NCBI RefSeq assembly: GCF_030503435.1
Contig: NZ_JAUKPO010000031.1
Coordinates: forward strand, 1-64,000
Origin: Rhodocytophaga aerolata
GTDB lineage: Bacteria > Bacteroidota > Bacteroidia > Cytophagales > 172606-1
DNA length: 64,000 nucleotides
Direction of reading: 5' to 3'
In this document: positions 1-8,446 of the stretch, piece after piece
Position numbering within the stretch: position 1 is the stretch's first letter
How the letters are laid out: every line of letters begins with the position of its first letter
The notes under the pieces: generated by a model
Databases searched by the model: none
What the model was told of the DNA's origin: nothing
What the model saw: the letters and a program-made list of their open reading frames with translations, nothing else
Program-made: the position numbers and the translations under genes

Positions 1-105
1 TAATTCATTTTGAGCCCTTTATGCTTTTACTAATCCATAGTTCACGTTAACTTATTATTGTCCCCATACTTAGAATGAATTAAGCTAATGTCAGGAATTG
101 TATAT

Positions 106-711
106 ATGATTGATAGGGTATTGATTATTTTTCTACTACTTATCTATAGTTGGGGATGCAAAAATAAACGTGATATCTGTGCTTCAATAGATGATCCAGT
201 TACATCTTATCAAGATGTCGTTAACATAGTTCATGCTATTAGTACTAAATACAATGATACTCCCATTGAATTTCCTATTAATCTGAGGGAAGATAGTAGG
301 TTTGAAAATCTATTAATAAATCCATGTACATATAAACCTCATCTTCTGAAAATTATTAAAGACGATAAATCCAGCTTTAATGAGAAATCAATAGCATTCT
401 ATGCCTTACAGCATTTATGTATAGATGATTATGTAGATGTAATTGATGTAGTGTTTACCCAATATCAAAATAAAAAAGTAAATGACTATTTTTTACATCT
501 ATCCATTTATCAAGGACAGTTTAGCATAGAGGTAATCAAAAATTATGACCATAAAAAACTCACTCAAAAGTTAGAGAATATCAAAACAGATCAGCAACGA
601 ATGGGCAAGGATGTAACCTATATTAATGACCTTCTTTCTGGAAAAATTTGGAAAGACCTTAATACCTTTTATAATCATAGTGGAGAGCAAATACCTTTTT
701 CTTGTAATTAA
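106..711 (+). CDS. Hypothetical protein, possible lipoprotein
   Basis: I do not recognise this family. From the ATG at 106 the N-terminus is a short charged stretch, a hydrophobic run and then S-W-G-C at residues 15-18, an imperfect lipobox. It may therefore be a periplasm-facing lipoprotein, though the box is weaker than usual. An in-frame ATG at 88 would add six residues ahead of the hydrophobic run, so I prefer 106. The rest (about 180 residues) is soluble and mostly helical, with scattered Cys (for example in NPCTYKP and HLCIDDY) and no catalytic motif I can name. The gene is AT-rich and stands alone, with no same-strand partner nearby. That it is a real gene rests on length and a plausible signal only. 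Confidence 0.55.
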   Translation: MIDRVLIIFLLLIYSWGCKNKRDICASIDDPVTSYQDVVNIVHAISTKYNDTPIEFPINLREDSRFENLLINPCTYKPHLLKIIKDDKSSFNEKSIAFYALQHLCIDDYVDVIDVVFTQYQNKKVNDYFLHLSIYQGQFSIEVIKNYDHKKLTQKLENIKTDQQRMGKDVTYINDLLSGKIWKDLNTFYNHSGEQIPFSCN

Positions 712-1063
712 TTGTGTCAATCTTGCCATGAGTAGCTAAGAACACCAATTAATAACTTGGTGTAAAAAACCGAGAGTCATTTTATTTTAACTCCCATATT
801 CAAGTTAAAATGTATTTAGAAAGTCAACTTCATTGGCTCATCAGTATGAAAGCCCGGCAGTCTTTAAGCTTAATTTTCTGTCTTTTTTTGTTACTAGTTC
901 TAAATTTCCTGTTCAAATGTTGGGATAGGCCGCATCCGTTCCTCTTCAGTTCACCAACTATATTTATTCTATGACTTGTGTCAGATGTTTTTTTACACCA
1001 TTAAAGCGTAAATTTATAGGGACAAATGAAGTAGATATGTGGGTAAGCTTGCCAAACTAGCCA
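712..1063. other. Intergenic region with possible small membrane ORF
   Basis: No firm gene lies here. A 42-codon + strand ORF at 846-974 encodes a peptide with a basic start and a hydrophobic segment (SLIFCLFLLLVLNFLF) followed by a proline-rich tail. It could be a tiny single-pass membrane protein or the remnant of one. A small inverted repeat (ACACCAA at 742-748, TTGGTGT at 757-763) precedes it but has no T-run on the correct side for a terminator. Neither is secure. Confidence 0.25.
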
Positions 1064-1966
1064 TTAGTCCATCTTCAAATATTTCCTCCAGTTATGTTGT
1101 TCTCTGAAGCCGAGTACTTCACGGATTTTGCGGTTTGAAAACAAGGCTTCATGTTCCCCCAATTCACGCGTAATAGGTACACCCGGAAAAAACTGTTGAG
1201 CCAGTTCTTTACTAGGAATAATGGCACCATTGTGATCATTGCCGGCATTGAAAATCTGATACCCAAGGCCATCTTTTTTCAAACATAAATCTACAATCTG
1301 TCCCAGGTCACGCGCATCAATATAACAGAAGGCATTCCTGCGGCGCACCTCTGGGTTTTTCAAATAATGAGGAAACAGCTGGGTGTATTCGTGCGGCTCA
1401 ATCACATTCCCGATACGAAGGGCATAGATGTCAACTCCTGACCTGCGTTGGAAACTGCGTGCCGTTTGCTCATTAACCACCTTAGACAAACCATAGCTAT
1501 CCATGGGATCAACATCGTAGTCTTCCTCCAGAGGCAGCACATGAGGGTTGGTTTGTCCATCTGAAAAACAGATACCGTAGGTGGTCTCTGAGGAAGCAAT
1601 AATAATTTTCTTAATGCCCAGCTTAACCGCTGCTTCAATTACATTATAGGTACCTATGGTGTTGACCCGAAACGTTTCGTTATCGGGTTTGATCAAGATT
1701 CTGGGCACAGCAGCAAAGTGTACGACAGCATCAAATTTTGGTGTCCCAGTACCTGCTTCCAGCTCATCTAATCCGGCATACGAACGCATGGCATTAAACA
1801 TTTGTCCGGAATCGGTAATGTCAGCTATCAGATTATCCACCCCCGGGTAATCTAAAGGCACCAGATCTACATTCATCACTCTATGCCCTTGGCCGAGAAG
1901 GTAGGGTACCACGTGCTTTCCTGCTTTTCCCGATCCTCCTGTAAAAAATATTCGCATTTTAGTCAT
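1064..1966 (-). CDS. NAD-dependent epimerase/dehydratase (extended SDR)
   Basis: This is an extended short-chain dehydrogenase/reductase, the fold used by nucleotide-sugar epimerases, dehydratases and uronate dehydrogenases. The Rossmann motif TGGSGKAG is at residues 9-16, the Ser-rich strand IIIASSETTYG at about 121-131, and the catalytic pair YxxxK is Y158/K162 (SYGLSK). Length (300 aa) is normal. The downstream IGNV and RDLG segments match the substrate-binding half of the family. The first ATG (1966) gives MTKMRIF; the ATG three codons on is equally possible. The gene is monocistronic, with 694 bp before the next gene. The exact substrate cannot be read from the sequence; a sugar or sugar acid is likely. 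Confidence 0.85.
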   Translation of the reverse strand: MTKMRIFFTGGSGKAGKHVVPYLLGQGHRVMNVDLVPLDYPGVDNLIADITDSGQMFNAMRSYAGLDELEAGTGTPKFDAVVHFAAVPRILIKPDNETFRVNTIGTYNVIEAAVKLGIKKIIIASSETTYGICFSDGQTNPHVLPLEEDYDVDPMDSYGLSKVVNEQTARSFQRRSGVDIYALRIGNVIEPHEYTQLFPHYLKNPEVRRRNAFCYIDARDLGQIVDLCLKKDGLGYQIFNAGNDHNGAIIPSKELAQQFFPGVPITRELGEHEALFSNRKIREVLGFREQHNWRKYLKMD

Positions 1967-2661
1967 GTGTTTTCCTTTTATTAATGATTTTATTTTTTAC
2001 CCACTAAGAATCAGTACGCTGCATATTATATGTGGGTTCGTTTCACAAGTAGTATGCACAAATGTAGGAATTGGCCCTTATGTAAAGTAAGGCGCAGGAG
2101 GAAGAATTTATATTCCATTTTTCCCTCTTGCCTACTTTTTCATTGTAAGAGTGTAGAAAAGAGGTAGTTCAATTACCTCCTTCTTTTGAATAGCTATAAA
2201 ATACACTTACCTAACATGTTCCTGAATGGAAGATTTTTTGAGCTGCAAGGTCCTGTTCTATGCTTAACGGGAAGATGATATAAGGGTTATCTTAAAAATA
2301 AGCTGATGTCGAGGAAATCCAATAGCTATGGAATGCTGGTATCACTGTTACTACATTTATCCCTGATTCGAAACAGCTTATCTGCCTTTTCTGCAAAACT
2401 TCAAGCAATGATTGGTGTAATAACATCGCCTTCATTATTCGACTATCTCGTTTTAGAAACGAACTCCTCTGTTCTGTAGAATTCTATCCTGAGGTAAATA
2501 TACCTGCCTGCAACCTCGCTTTTGGAAGTTTGGGGAAAAATGTACAAGATTCCTCTCTATTTGTCCATTTCTTTGCCCTGTCCTGCGCTCTATCTTTGTC
2601 CTATCAAAATAATTACAGCAATATACTACTAACGAATTTATCTACCTTAAAAAACAACACC
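1967..2661. other. Long intergenic region, divergent promoters expected
   Basis: This stretch of about 695 bp lies between the minus-strand epimerase and the plus-strand hydrolase. I see no coding signal, RNA gene or repeat in it apart from a weak inverted repeat (GAGGTA...TACCTC near 2160-2185) and the candidate promoter listed separately at its right end. Confidence 0.5.
2572..2598 (+). promoter_or_regulatory. Candidate Bacteroidota-type promoter
   Basis: TATCTTTG at 2591-2598 fits the Bacteroidota -7 consensus TAnnTTTG. A TTTG at 2572-2575 could serve as the -33 element, but the 15-nt gap is shorter than usual. It lies about 60 bp ahead of the hydrolase start at 2662. The assignment is by motif only. 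Confidence 0.25.
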
Positions 2662-3570
2662 ATGAAAACACGTATTTTAACACTCGCTTTTTTATTTACC
2701 CTTATTTTCCATTCTTCCATTTCAGCTCAAGGGAAAAGAGTACCAGCTTCGGCAGGTAGACAGGAATTCATTGAAGTAGAAAAAAACGTACGCCTGCATG
2801 TAACCGATCTTGGAGAAGGCCAACCCATTGTGCTTATTCATGGATGGCCATTGAGTGATGCCATGTATGAGTACCAATACCAGTACCTGGTACAAAAAGG
2901 CTTCCGGGTGATCGGTATTACGCTCAGAGGTTTTGGCAAATCCGATAAACCTTACGGCCGGTACGATTTTGATGTTTTTTCTGATGACATAAAAGTGGTT
3001 TTAGACCAATTACAGATTAAAGATGCCCTCCTGGGCGGATTCTCTATGGGCGGCGCAGTGGTTATTCATTATATAACCAAATACAACGCTGCGCATATAA
3101 GTAAATTAGCCTTGTTTGCCGCTGCCGCTCCCTCATGGGTACAACGCCCTGGTTTCCCCTACGGATTACCACAAGAAGGCGCTGCCTCTTTCGTTCAACT
3201 CACCAGAACAGACCGGCCACAGGTGATGGATAATTTTGACAAAGCCTTTGCTGCTACAGAGAATGGCCTTTCAAAAGGAATGTCCGAATGGTTAAAGAAC
3301 ATCAATATGGAAGCCTCTCCTTATGCAGCTTCACAGTCGATACAGGCGCTTGCCGGGCTTGATTTACGTCCCCAGCTTTCAAAGATCAATATACCCACAG
3401 CCATTTTTCACGGAGTAAAAGACAAGCTATGTGATTTTGTTTTTGCCGAGCAACTGCACAAGGGAATAAAAAATTCCTACATCGTAAAGTTTGAAAACAG
3501 CGGTCATGCGCTCTTCATTGAAGAAATGGAGAAATTCAATACCGAGTTAGAAACTTTCGCTAAAAAGTAA
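2662..3570 (+). CDS. Secreted alpha/beta hydrolase
   Basis: This is an alpha/beta-fold hydrolase of the haloperoxidase/epoxide-hydrolase-like group. The catalytic triad is visible: nucleophile S128 in the elbow GGFSMGG, D254 in GVKDKL and H282 in NSGHALF. The oxyanion motif HGWPLSD is at residues 60-66. The ATG at 2662 is chosen because it begins a clean signal peptide ending SSISAQG (about residues 1-23), placing the enzyme in the periplasm or outside. An in-frame start at 2530 would add 44 residues unlike anything in the family. It may form a unit with the AraC regulator 100 bp downstream. The substrate is unknown; a nonheme chloroperoxidase-like esterase is the commonest annotation for this type. 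Confidence 0.85.
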   Translation: MKTRILTLAFLFTLIFHSSISAQGKRVPASAGRQEFIEVEKNVRLHVTDLGEGQPIVLIHGWPLSDAMYEYQYQYLVQKGFRVIGITLRGFGKSDKPYGRYDFDVFSDDIKVVLDQLQIKDALLGGFSMGGAVVIHYITKYNAAHISKLALFAAAAPSWVQRPGFPYGLPQEGAASFVQLTRTDRPQVMDNFDKAFAATENGLSKGMSEWLKNINMEASPYAASQSIQALAGLDLRPQLSKINIPTAIFHGVKDKLCDFVFAEQLHKGIKNSYIVKFENSGHALFIEEMEKFNTELETFAKK

Positions 3571-3578
3571 ATTCAGTC

Positions 3579-3613
3579 AAACCGTTGCGGGATCATCGCA
3601 TTCTGCAACGGTT
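3579..3613 (+). terminator. Inverted repeat after hydrolase gene
   Basis: A 9-bp perfect stem, AACCGTTGC (3579-3587) with GCAACGGTT (3605-3613), has a 17-nt loop. It starts 9 nt after the hydrolase stop. There is no T-run, so it could be a weak terminator, an mRNA 3' stabiliser or an operator for the AraC gene that follows. Confidence 0.4.
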
Positions 3614-3669
3614 ACATTTGCTACTAAACTTCCGAATTTTCTATATTTTCAGATAAATTTCGATGGACG

Positions 3670-4533
3670 ATGAATAAGCAAAATGTATTTGAGAGTATTT
3701 TGAAAAGGTTTGGGTTAGTTAATATAGATGAACACAGTGTAGATACCATCAATAGTGACATTTACAAGCCATACATCAAAGTATTATATCTGCCCAAAGG
3801 ATATAAATTAACTGTAGATTTTGATGTATATGTTACCGGTGAATCTTCTTTGTTCTTTGTAGCACCCAATCAATTTCTTACTATTGAAACTGTGGGTATA
3901 GAAAAGGGATACCTGATCTTTTACAACCGCGATTTTTATTGCATTCAGATACACGACCAGGAAGTAGCTTGCGATGGCTTGCTGTATAACAACATCCACA
4001 ATATGCCATTAGTTAGCGTCAGCAAAGTGGAAGAAAGCTTTATTAATTACCTGTTCCGCCAAATGGAAGAAGAATTTGCACTGCAGGACCCTTCCCTGGA
4101 AGAAATGATCCGCACTTACCTCAAGCAACTACTCATTAAAGCCACCCGCTTGTGGAAGAAACAACACCTGCAAAAGAACATAGTAAGCCAAAACAATGAT
4201 CTGGAGTTTTTTAGAAAGTTTACCCGTTTGGTAGATGCACATTATAAGGAAAAACATACCGTTGCCGATTATGCAGATGTTCTGGCCATGGCTGCAAAAA
4301 CAGTTACCCATAAATTTAAACGGCTGAACTTACCTCAGCCCAATGAAGTGATTAAAAACCGCATCATCCTGGAAGCAAAACGACTGCTTGTACACACCTC
4401 CCTGACAGCCAAAGAAATTGCACATGAGTTGGGATACGAAGACCCAGCCTATTTCAGCCGGCAGTTCCAGATAAAGACCGGAGAATCCCCATCAGGTTTC
4501 CGGACAAAATATCTTGGCACAAATAAAGTATAG
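3670..4533 (+). CDS. AraC family transcriptional regulator
   Basis: This is a one-component regulator. Residues 1-150 form a divergent cupin-like sensing half with no motif I can assign to a ligand. Residues about 185-280 are a classical AraC double helix-turn-helix, recognisable from KHTVADYADVLAMAAKTVTH (first HTH) and LTAKEIAHELGYEDPAYFSR followed by FQIKTGESPSGFR (second HTH and signature). The length of 287 aa is typical. It lies 100 bp downstream of the secreted hydrolase on the same strand, so that gene is a plausible target or operon partner, by inference only. Confidence 0.88.
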   Translation: MNKQNVFESILKRFGLVNIDEHSVDTINSDIYKPYIKVLYLPKGYKLTVDFDVYVTGESSLFFVAPNQFLTIETVGIEKGYLIFYNRDFYCIQIHDQEVACDGLLYNNIHNMPLVSVSKVEESFINYLFRQMEEEFALQDPSLEEMIRTYLKQLLIKATRLWKKQHLQKNIVSQNNDLEFFRKFTRLVDAHYKEKHTVADYADVLAMAAKTVTHKFKRLNLPQPNEVIKNRIILEAKRLLVHTSLTAKEIAHELGYEDPAYFSRQFQIKTGESPSGFRTKYLGTNKV

Positions 4534-4663
4534 CTTACATTTCATTAGCTGTTTTCCTGTTAAAGTTTGCAGCATCAACAGATGCCGGCAATGAGCCTGC
4601 TATGAAATCTGCTAAACAGGATTAGGTGTATGCCTTTCACTTTCCTGTGTTGAGGTAAAAGCA

Positions 4664-5038
4664 TTACGCTGGCAGTGGAGCTTCTTTAATTTTTTGCTTG
4701 TGCATAGTACCCCATTCGGCTAAGGCATCTAATACTTTGGTGAGGGTCCGGCTGTATTCGGTTGCTTCGTATTCCACTATTACAGGCGTTGCCGTTGCAT
4801 ACACATTTCTTTTTACAAATCCATTCAGCTCAAGTTCTTTTAACTCATGGGAAAGTACTCTCGGTGAAATATCTTTTAAGGTGCGTTGAAGTTCATTAAA
4901 GCGCTTGTTGCCCTCCAGAAGCACCAGGGTGATCTTCAGCTTCCACTTACCGCCAATTACATACAGGGCATCTTCAATGGCTGGCAGACTTCTGCAACAT
5001 TCCCTATTGTTGGGTTGATCTACTTCCTCCATCTTCAT
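4664..5038 (-). CDS. HxlR-type winged-helix regulator
   Basis: This is a MarR-like HxlR/YodB family DNA-binding regulator of 124 aa. The family core is clear: AIEDALYVIGGKWKLKI, then a recognition region NELQRTLKDISPRVLSHELK and wing VEYEATEYSRTL. Two adjacent cysteines (C14, C15) sit just before the core. In Bacillus HypR (Cys14) and YodB (Cys6) an N-terminal Cys in this position senses disulfide or quinone stress, so thiol sensing is a reasonable inference here. It is divergent from the FMN reductase at 5309, matching the YodB-azoreductase style of arrangement. A direct repeat upstream of its start is a candidate operator. Confidence 0.88.
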   Translation of the reverse strand: MKMEEVDQPNNRECCRSLPAIEDALYVIGGKWKLKITLVLLEGNKRFNELQRTLKDISPRVLSHELKELELNGFVKRNVYATATPVIVEYEATEYSRTLTKVLDALAEWGTMHKQKIKEAPLPA

Positions 5039-5079
5039 TTATGCTTGAGTTTATAAGGTTACGTAAAGGTTAGTGCTAT

Positions 5080-5108
5080 CCTTTTGTATAGTACTACCTT
5101 TTGTATAG
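5080..5108. promoter_or_regulatory. Direct repeat, candidate HxlR operator
   Basis: CCTTTTGTATAG occurs at 5080-5091 and again, exactly, at 5097-5108 (17-bp period). The intervening bases create the palindrome TAGTACTA at 5089-5096. It lies 42 bp upstream of the HxlR start in the divergent region shared with the FMN reductase. Helical-turn spacing and position suit a regulator binding site or overlapping promoters; this is inference. Confidence 0.4.
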
Positions 5109-5308
5109 CAAAGATAGCTAATTTTGAACACAGATAACAACAGCCAATTTCCGGTGCATGGATAGTAAGCTGATCATAGGCATTATCCATTCCTGTGAAA
5201 GTACACCTGATAGAAACTACCCATACTAGCAAGGATAAGTATGGGTTAGCCAAAGGTTAGGTAGAGAAAAAAGCAAAACAGATCAATCAATTAAACAACC
5301 AAAAAAGT

Positions 5309-5890
5309 ATGCTTGAAATAGCAATTATTATAGGAAGCACTCGCCCGGGCCGGGTGAACGAACAAGTGGCCCAGTGGGCCTTTGAAAAAGCAGCAGCACG
5401 CAACGATGCCGAATTTGAACTGGTGGATATAGCCGGCTACGATCTGCCGCTTTATGATGAGCCTTTGTCGCCCTTCTGGAACAAGTACACGCATGCACAT
5501 ACGAAACGGTGGTCCGAAAAAATTGCCACTTTTGATGGGTATGTATTTGTAACGCCTGAGTATAACCACAGTACATCGGGAGCACTCAAAAATGCCATTG
5601 ATTATTTGTATTATGAATGGGGAAACAAAGCCGCTGGCTTTATAAGCTATGGCGGCTCAGCCAATGGAACAAGGGCCGTTGAACATTTACGGCTGATTAT
5701 GGGTGAACTTAGTGTGGCGGATGTGCGGGCACAAGTAGCATTGTCACTGTTTACAGATTTTGAAGGCTATACTGTTTTTAAACCAACTACCGATCATGAA
5801 AAGCAACTCACCACTATGCTTGATCAGGTGATTGCCTGGTCTGCGGCATTAAAATCCTTGCGGACAGAAGGGGCCTATCAGGCTATGTAA
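5309..5890 (+). CDS. NADPH-dependent FMN reductase
   Basis: This is a flavodoxin-fold NAD(P)H-dependent oxidoreductase of the chromate/azo/quinone reductase type. The FMN-phosphate loop GSTRPGR is at residues 9-15. The flavin-contact motif TPEYNHSTSGALKNAIDY is near 90-107, followed by the GYGGSANGTRA-like strand (ISYGGSANGTRAVEHLR). Length (193 aa) is standard. It is a cytosolic enzyme that transfers two electrons to quinones, azo dyes or metals in homologues. It is divergent from an HxlR regulator carrying N-terminal cysteines, which suggests induction by electrophiles. No partner lies downstream on the same transcript. Confidence 0.9.
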   Translation: MLEIAIIIGSTRPGRVNEQVAQWAFEKAAARNDAEFELVDIAGYDLPLYDEPLSPFWNKYTHAHTKRWSEKIATFDGYVFVTPEYNHSTSGALKNAIDYLYYEWGNKAAGFISYGGSANGTRAVEHLRLIMGELSVADVRAQVALSLFTDFEGYTVFKPTTDHEKQLTTMLDQVIAWSAALKSLRTEGAYQAM

Positions 5891-6153
5891 TGGCTTGATT
5901 CCCGTATTGAAACAAGGTAGAAGAGATGGAAACCGGCGGTAGAATGAGCCGGAAAATCTACCGGATTTTTAGAAACAGGTAAGGGCTTGTATCACTTACC
6001 GGCCCTTATCTTTATATATTTACATTAAACAATACTACCGGATTTGGCAGGAACAATCTTTTCAGACCCATAAGACCAGTATTATTATACGTTGTTTTGT
6101 AAGTGCTTCGCAGCGAGTTAAAAAACAGCAAAACAGGAAAGTTGACAAGAGCT

Positions 6154-7101
6154 ATGCAAATTGAGTTTTTTCAGGAAAAGACTATTCCCATTAATAAAGA
6201 CCAGACCATACTGGAAGCAGCACTGCAGGCAGGAATCCCTCACTTTCATGCATGCGGCGGCAAAGCAAAATGTTCTACCTGCCGGGTACTGATTCTGGAA
6301 GGCGAAGAATTTATAAGCCCGCCCAATAAAAGAGAAGCCCGCTTAACTTCGGTTCTCAAACTTCCCTCCACGGTCAGGCTGGCTTGCCAGGCAAAGCTGG
6401 AGGATGGGCCAGTGAAAGTAGAGCGGATGGTAAAATCAGCGTCGGAAATAGCCGCTTTTCTGAAACCCATTGAACAACGTCCCGGCCATTTTAAACTAAA
6501 GCCACTTGGAGAAGAAAAGCAGCTGGTGTTGTTTTTTCTTGATATCCGGGATTTTACGCCCTTTGTAGAGTCGTATCTGCCTTTTGATGTGATCTACCTG
6601 GTACGCAAACTGTTTGAGCTATTTTACACGGTACTAAGCAAGCACCAGGGGCAGATTCTTGAAACAGCAGGAGATGAGCTATATGCTATTTTTGGCGATG
6701 GTTATTCTCTGAAAAAAGCGGCCGATGCAGCTATAGCAGCAGGATTTGAAATTCTTGCCGAGTTGAAAACACTCAACCAAACCTATGGTAAGCTTTTTCT
6801 GAAAGAATTCGAGATTGGAATCGGAATACATTGCGGGAAGGTGATTGTAGGTGAGGTAAACTACGGAGGCTCTACAAGAAAAACTGCCATGGGACTGGCC
6901 GTAAATATTGCTTCCCGCATTCAGAACAGCACCAAAACGCTTAATAATTCGTTTGTGGTCTCTGAGGAGGTAATCCTGTTATCTTCCTACAAAAGCCACT
7001 CCGAAGTAAGAGAAATCAGACTAGCCGGAGTGAAAGCGCCCATTAAGGTGTATTCCATTGGGGAACCCTATACCAGGCAATCTATTCGGCTTAGTAGCTA
7101 G
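6154..7101 (+). CDS. [2Fe-2S] ferredoxin-class III nucleotide cyclase fusion
   Basis: This two-domain cytosolic protein is 315 aa from the ATG at 6154; an upstream in-frame GTG at 6103 would add 17 residues. Residues 1-90 are a plant-type ferredoxin with cluster ligands C34, C40, C43 and C78 (CX5CX2C...C). Residues about 120-310 are a class III adenylyl/guanylyl cyclase. The metal-binding Asp are D130 (FLDIRDFTPF) and D174 (AGDELYAIFGD). The substrate region has T244 at the adenine-selecting position (RKTAMG), and the transition-state residues are N251 and R255 (VNIASRI). All catalytic positions I can check are present, so an active, probably cAMP-forming enzyme gated by the redox state of the cluster is likely. 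Similar fusions are known in alphaproteobacteria. It sits between two HxlR-redox-enzyme modules. Confidence 0.87.
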   Translation: MQIEFFQEKTIPINKDQTILEAALQAGIPHFHACGGKAKCSTCRVLILEGEEFISPPNKREARLTSVLKLPSTVRLACQAKLEDGPVKVERMVKSASEIAAFLKPIEQRPGHFKLKPLGEEKQLVLFFLDIRDFTPFVESYLPFDVIYLVRKLFELFYTVLSKHQGQILETAGDELYAIFGDGYSLKKAADAAIAAGFEILAELKTLNQTYGKLFLKEFEIGIGIHCGKVIVGEVNYGGSTRKTAMGLAVNIASRIQNSTKTLNNSFVVSEEVILLSSYKSHSEVREIRLAGVKAPIKVYSIGEPYTRQSIRLSS

Positions 7102-7121
7102 CTCAGCTCATACCATAAAAC

Positions 7122-7493
7122 CTACTGGCTTGACACATGCGCTTCTCTTTTCAGAATAACAGTACGTAACCGCTGTTGGTGCTCATCGCCCCATTGTCCC
7201 AAAGCGTCAATAACCGGAATTAAGGTTTTGCCAAATTCAGTCAGGCTGTATTCTACTTTCGGCGGAACAACCGGATAAATGACTTTTGTAATTAGTTCAT
7301 GCGCTTCCAGTTCGTTGAGCTGTACATTCAGCACCCGGCGGGAAGCATCGGGAATTTTGCGTTGCAACTGGCTAGGGCGTTTATATCCCTCATGGATGAA
7401 CCACAGCAGGCGGATTTTCCATTTGCCATACAGCACTTCGCCAATCAGGTCGAGCCCGCAATGGAGGCTCACAGGTATTTTTCTTTCATACAT
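7122..7493 (-). CDS. HxlR-type winged-helix regulator
   Basis: This is a second HxlR family regulator, clearly related to the one at 4664-5038 but diverged. Family features are LIGEVLYGKWKIRLLW (first helices), PSQLQRKIPDASRRVLNVQL (recognition) and KVEYSLTEFGKTLIPV (wing). I take the start at 7493 (MYERKIPVS) because it gives the usual short N-terminus with a single Cys (C12) just ahead of the core, as in YodB-type sensors. An ATG at 7538 would add 15 residues. It is divergent from the SDR gene at 7635 and probably controls it. TGGGACAA occurs at 7531-7538 and again at 7623-7630 in the shared upstream region. Confidence 0.87.
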   Translation of the reverse strand: MYERKIPVSLHCGLDLIGEVLYGKWKIRLLWFIHEGYKRPSQLQRKIPDASRRVLNVQLNELEAHELITKVIYPVVPPKVEYSLTEFGKTLIPVIDALGQWGDEHQQRLRTVILKREAHVSSQ

Positions 7494-7634
7494 ATAACAA
7501 AAGTATTCTGATAGTCCAAAAGAGTCAATATGGGACAAATTTATCCCTATGCGATTCGTAACGCCGTACTTGTCTCAACTTCTTTTATACCCCAATTTTG
7601 CCCTATAATTAATTCTTAAAAGTGGGACAATACA

Positions 7635-8426
7635 ATGGAGCAGTTTAATTTCAACAATGAGTTATCAGACAAGATTGCCTTAGTAACAGGAGGGACAAAA
7701 GGAGCCGGAAAAGCCATTGCAGAAAGGCTATTGAAAGCTGGTGCAACCGTTATTATTACTGCAAGAAACGCACCGGAACAAGAAAACAGCCAATTGCATT
7801 TCATTCCTTCTGATTTAAGTAAGGCAGAAGGAACACAAAAAGTAGTTAGCGAAGTGCTATTCACTTATGGGAGGCTAGACATTCTTGTCAACAACCTTGG
7901 TTCTTCAGTAACACCCGCTGGTGGTTTTAGCGTCTTAACCGATCAAGATTGGGAATCAACCCTACAAGCTAATTTGCTTGCTCCTGTCAGGCTTGACAGA
8001 GGATTTTTACCACAAATGATCGATCGAAAAAGTGGCGTTATTATTCACATCGCTTCCATTCAAGGCAAACTACCCTTATTTGAATCTACTTTGCCTTATG
8101 CGGCTGCAAAAGCTGGATTGATCAATTATAGTAAAAGCTTATCCAATGAAGTTACCCCAAAAGGTGTTCGCGTGCTAACTGTTTCGCCAGGATGGATCAG
8201 GACGGAAAATGTCAAACAGTTTTTGGAAACGATCGCTAAGAATTCAAATATTTCTATGGAGGAGGCTCAACAAAGTGTTGTGGATGCCTTGGGTGGAATA
8301 CCTTATGGTAGACCTGCCGAACCTGAAGAAGTAGCTGAATTAGTTGGTTTTCTTGTTTCACCAAGAGCCAATTATTTAACAGGAACAGAATACATTATTG
8401 ACGGAGGAACCATCCCCACTATTTGA
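7635..8426 (+). CDS. SDR family oxidoreductase
   Basis: This is a classical short-chain dehydrogenase/reductase of 263 aa. The cofactor motif TGGTKGAG is at residues 18-25, NNLG (a variant of NNAG) at 86-89, and the catalytic triad is S141, Y155 and K159 (YAAAK). The C-terminus PYGRPAEPEEVAELVGFLVS...TGTEYIIDGG is diagnostic for the family. It forms a two-gene operon with the NTF2-like gene that begins 20 bp downstream, and is divergent from an HxlR regulator. The substrate cannot be deduced; the arrangement suggests detoxification of a reactive carbonyl or similar compound. Confidence 0.92.
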   Translation: MEQFNFNNELSDKIALVTGGTKGAGKAIAERLLKAGATVIITARNAPEQENSQLHFIPSDLSKAEGTQKVVSEVLFTYGRLDILVNNLGSSVTPAGGFSVLTDQDWESTLQANLLAPVRLDRGFLPQMIDRKSGVIIHIASIQGKLPLFESTLPYAAAKAGLINYSKSLSNEVTPKGVRVLTVSPGWIRTENVKQFLETIAKNSNISMEEAQQSVVDALGGIPYGRPAEPEEVAELVGFLVSPRANYLTGTEYIIDGGTIPTI

Positions 8427-8446
8427 TATTCATAAACCCTAACGCC

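Noticed and set aside
742-763. Inverted repeat ACACCAA/TTGGTGT as a terminator
   Set aside because: It is followed by an A-run on the + strand and the T-run is upstream on the minus strand, so it fits neither direction.
2530-2661. N-terminal extension of the alpha/beta hydrolase
   Set aside because: The extra 44 residues precede a perfect signal peptide and include the candidate promoter; the ATG at 2662 is the better start.
5328-5585. Antisense ORFs overlapping the FMN reductase
   Set aside because: The sense frame carries a full flavodoxin-fold protein; the antisense peptides have no motif.
7498-7505. TACTTTTG on the minus strand matching the TAnnTTTG promoter consensus
   Set aside because: It is only about 5 nt from the chosen HxlR start, too close for a normal leader, so probably chance.
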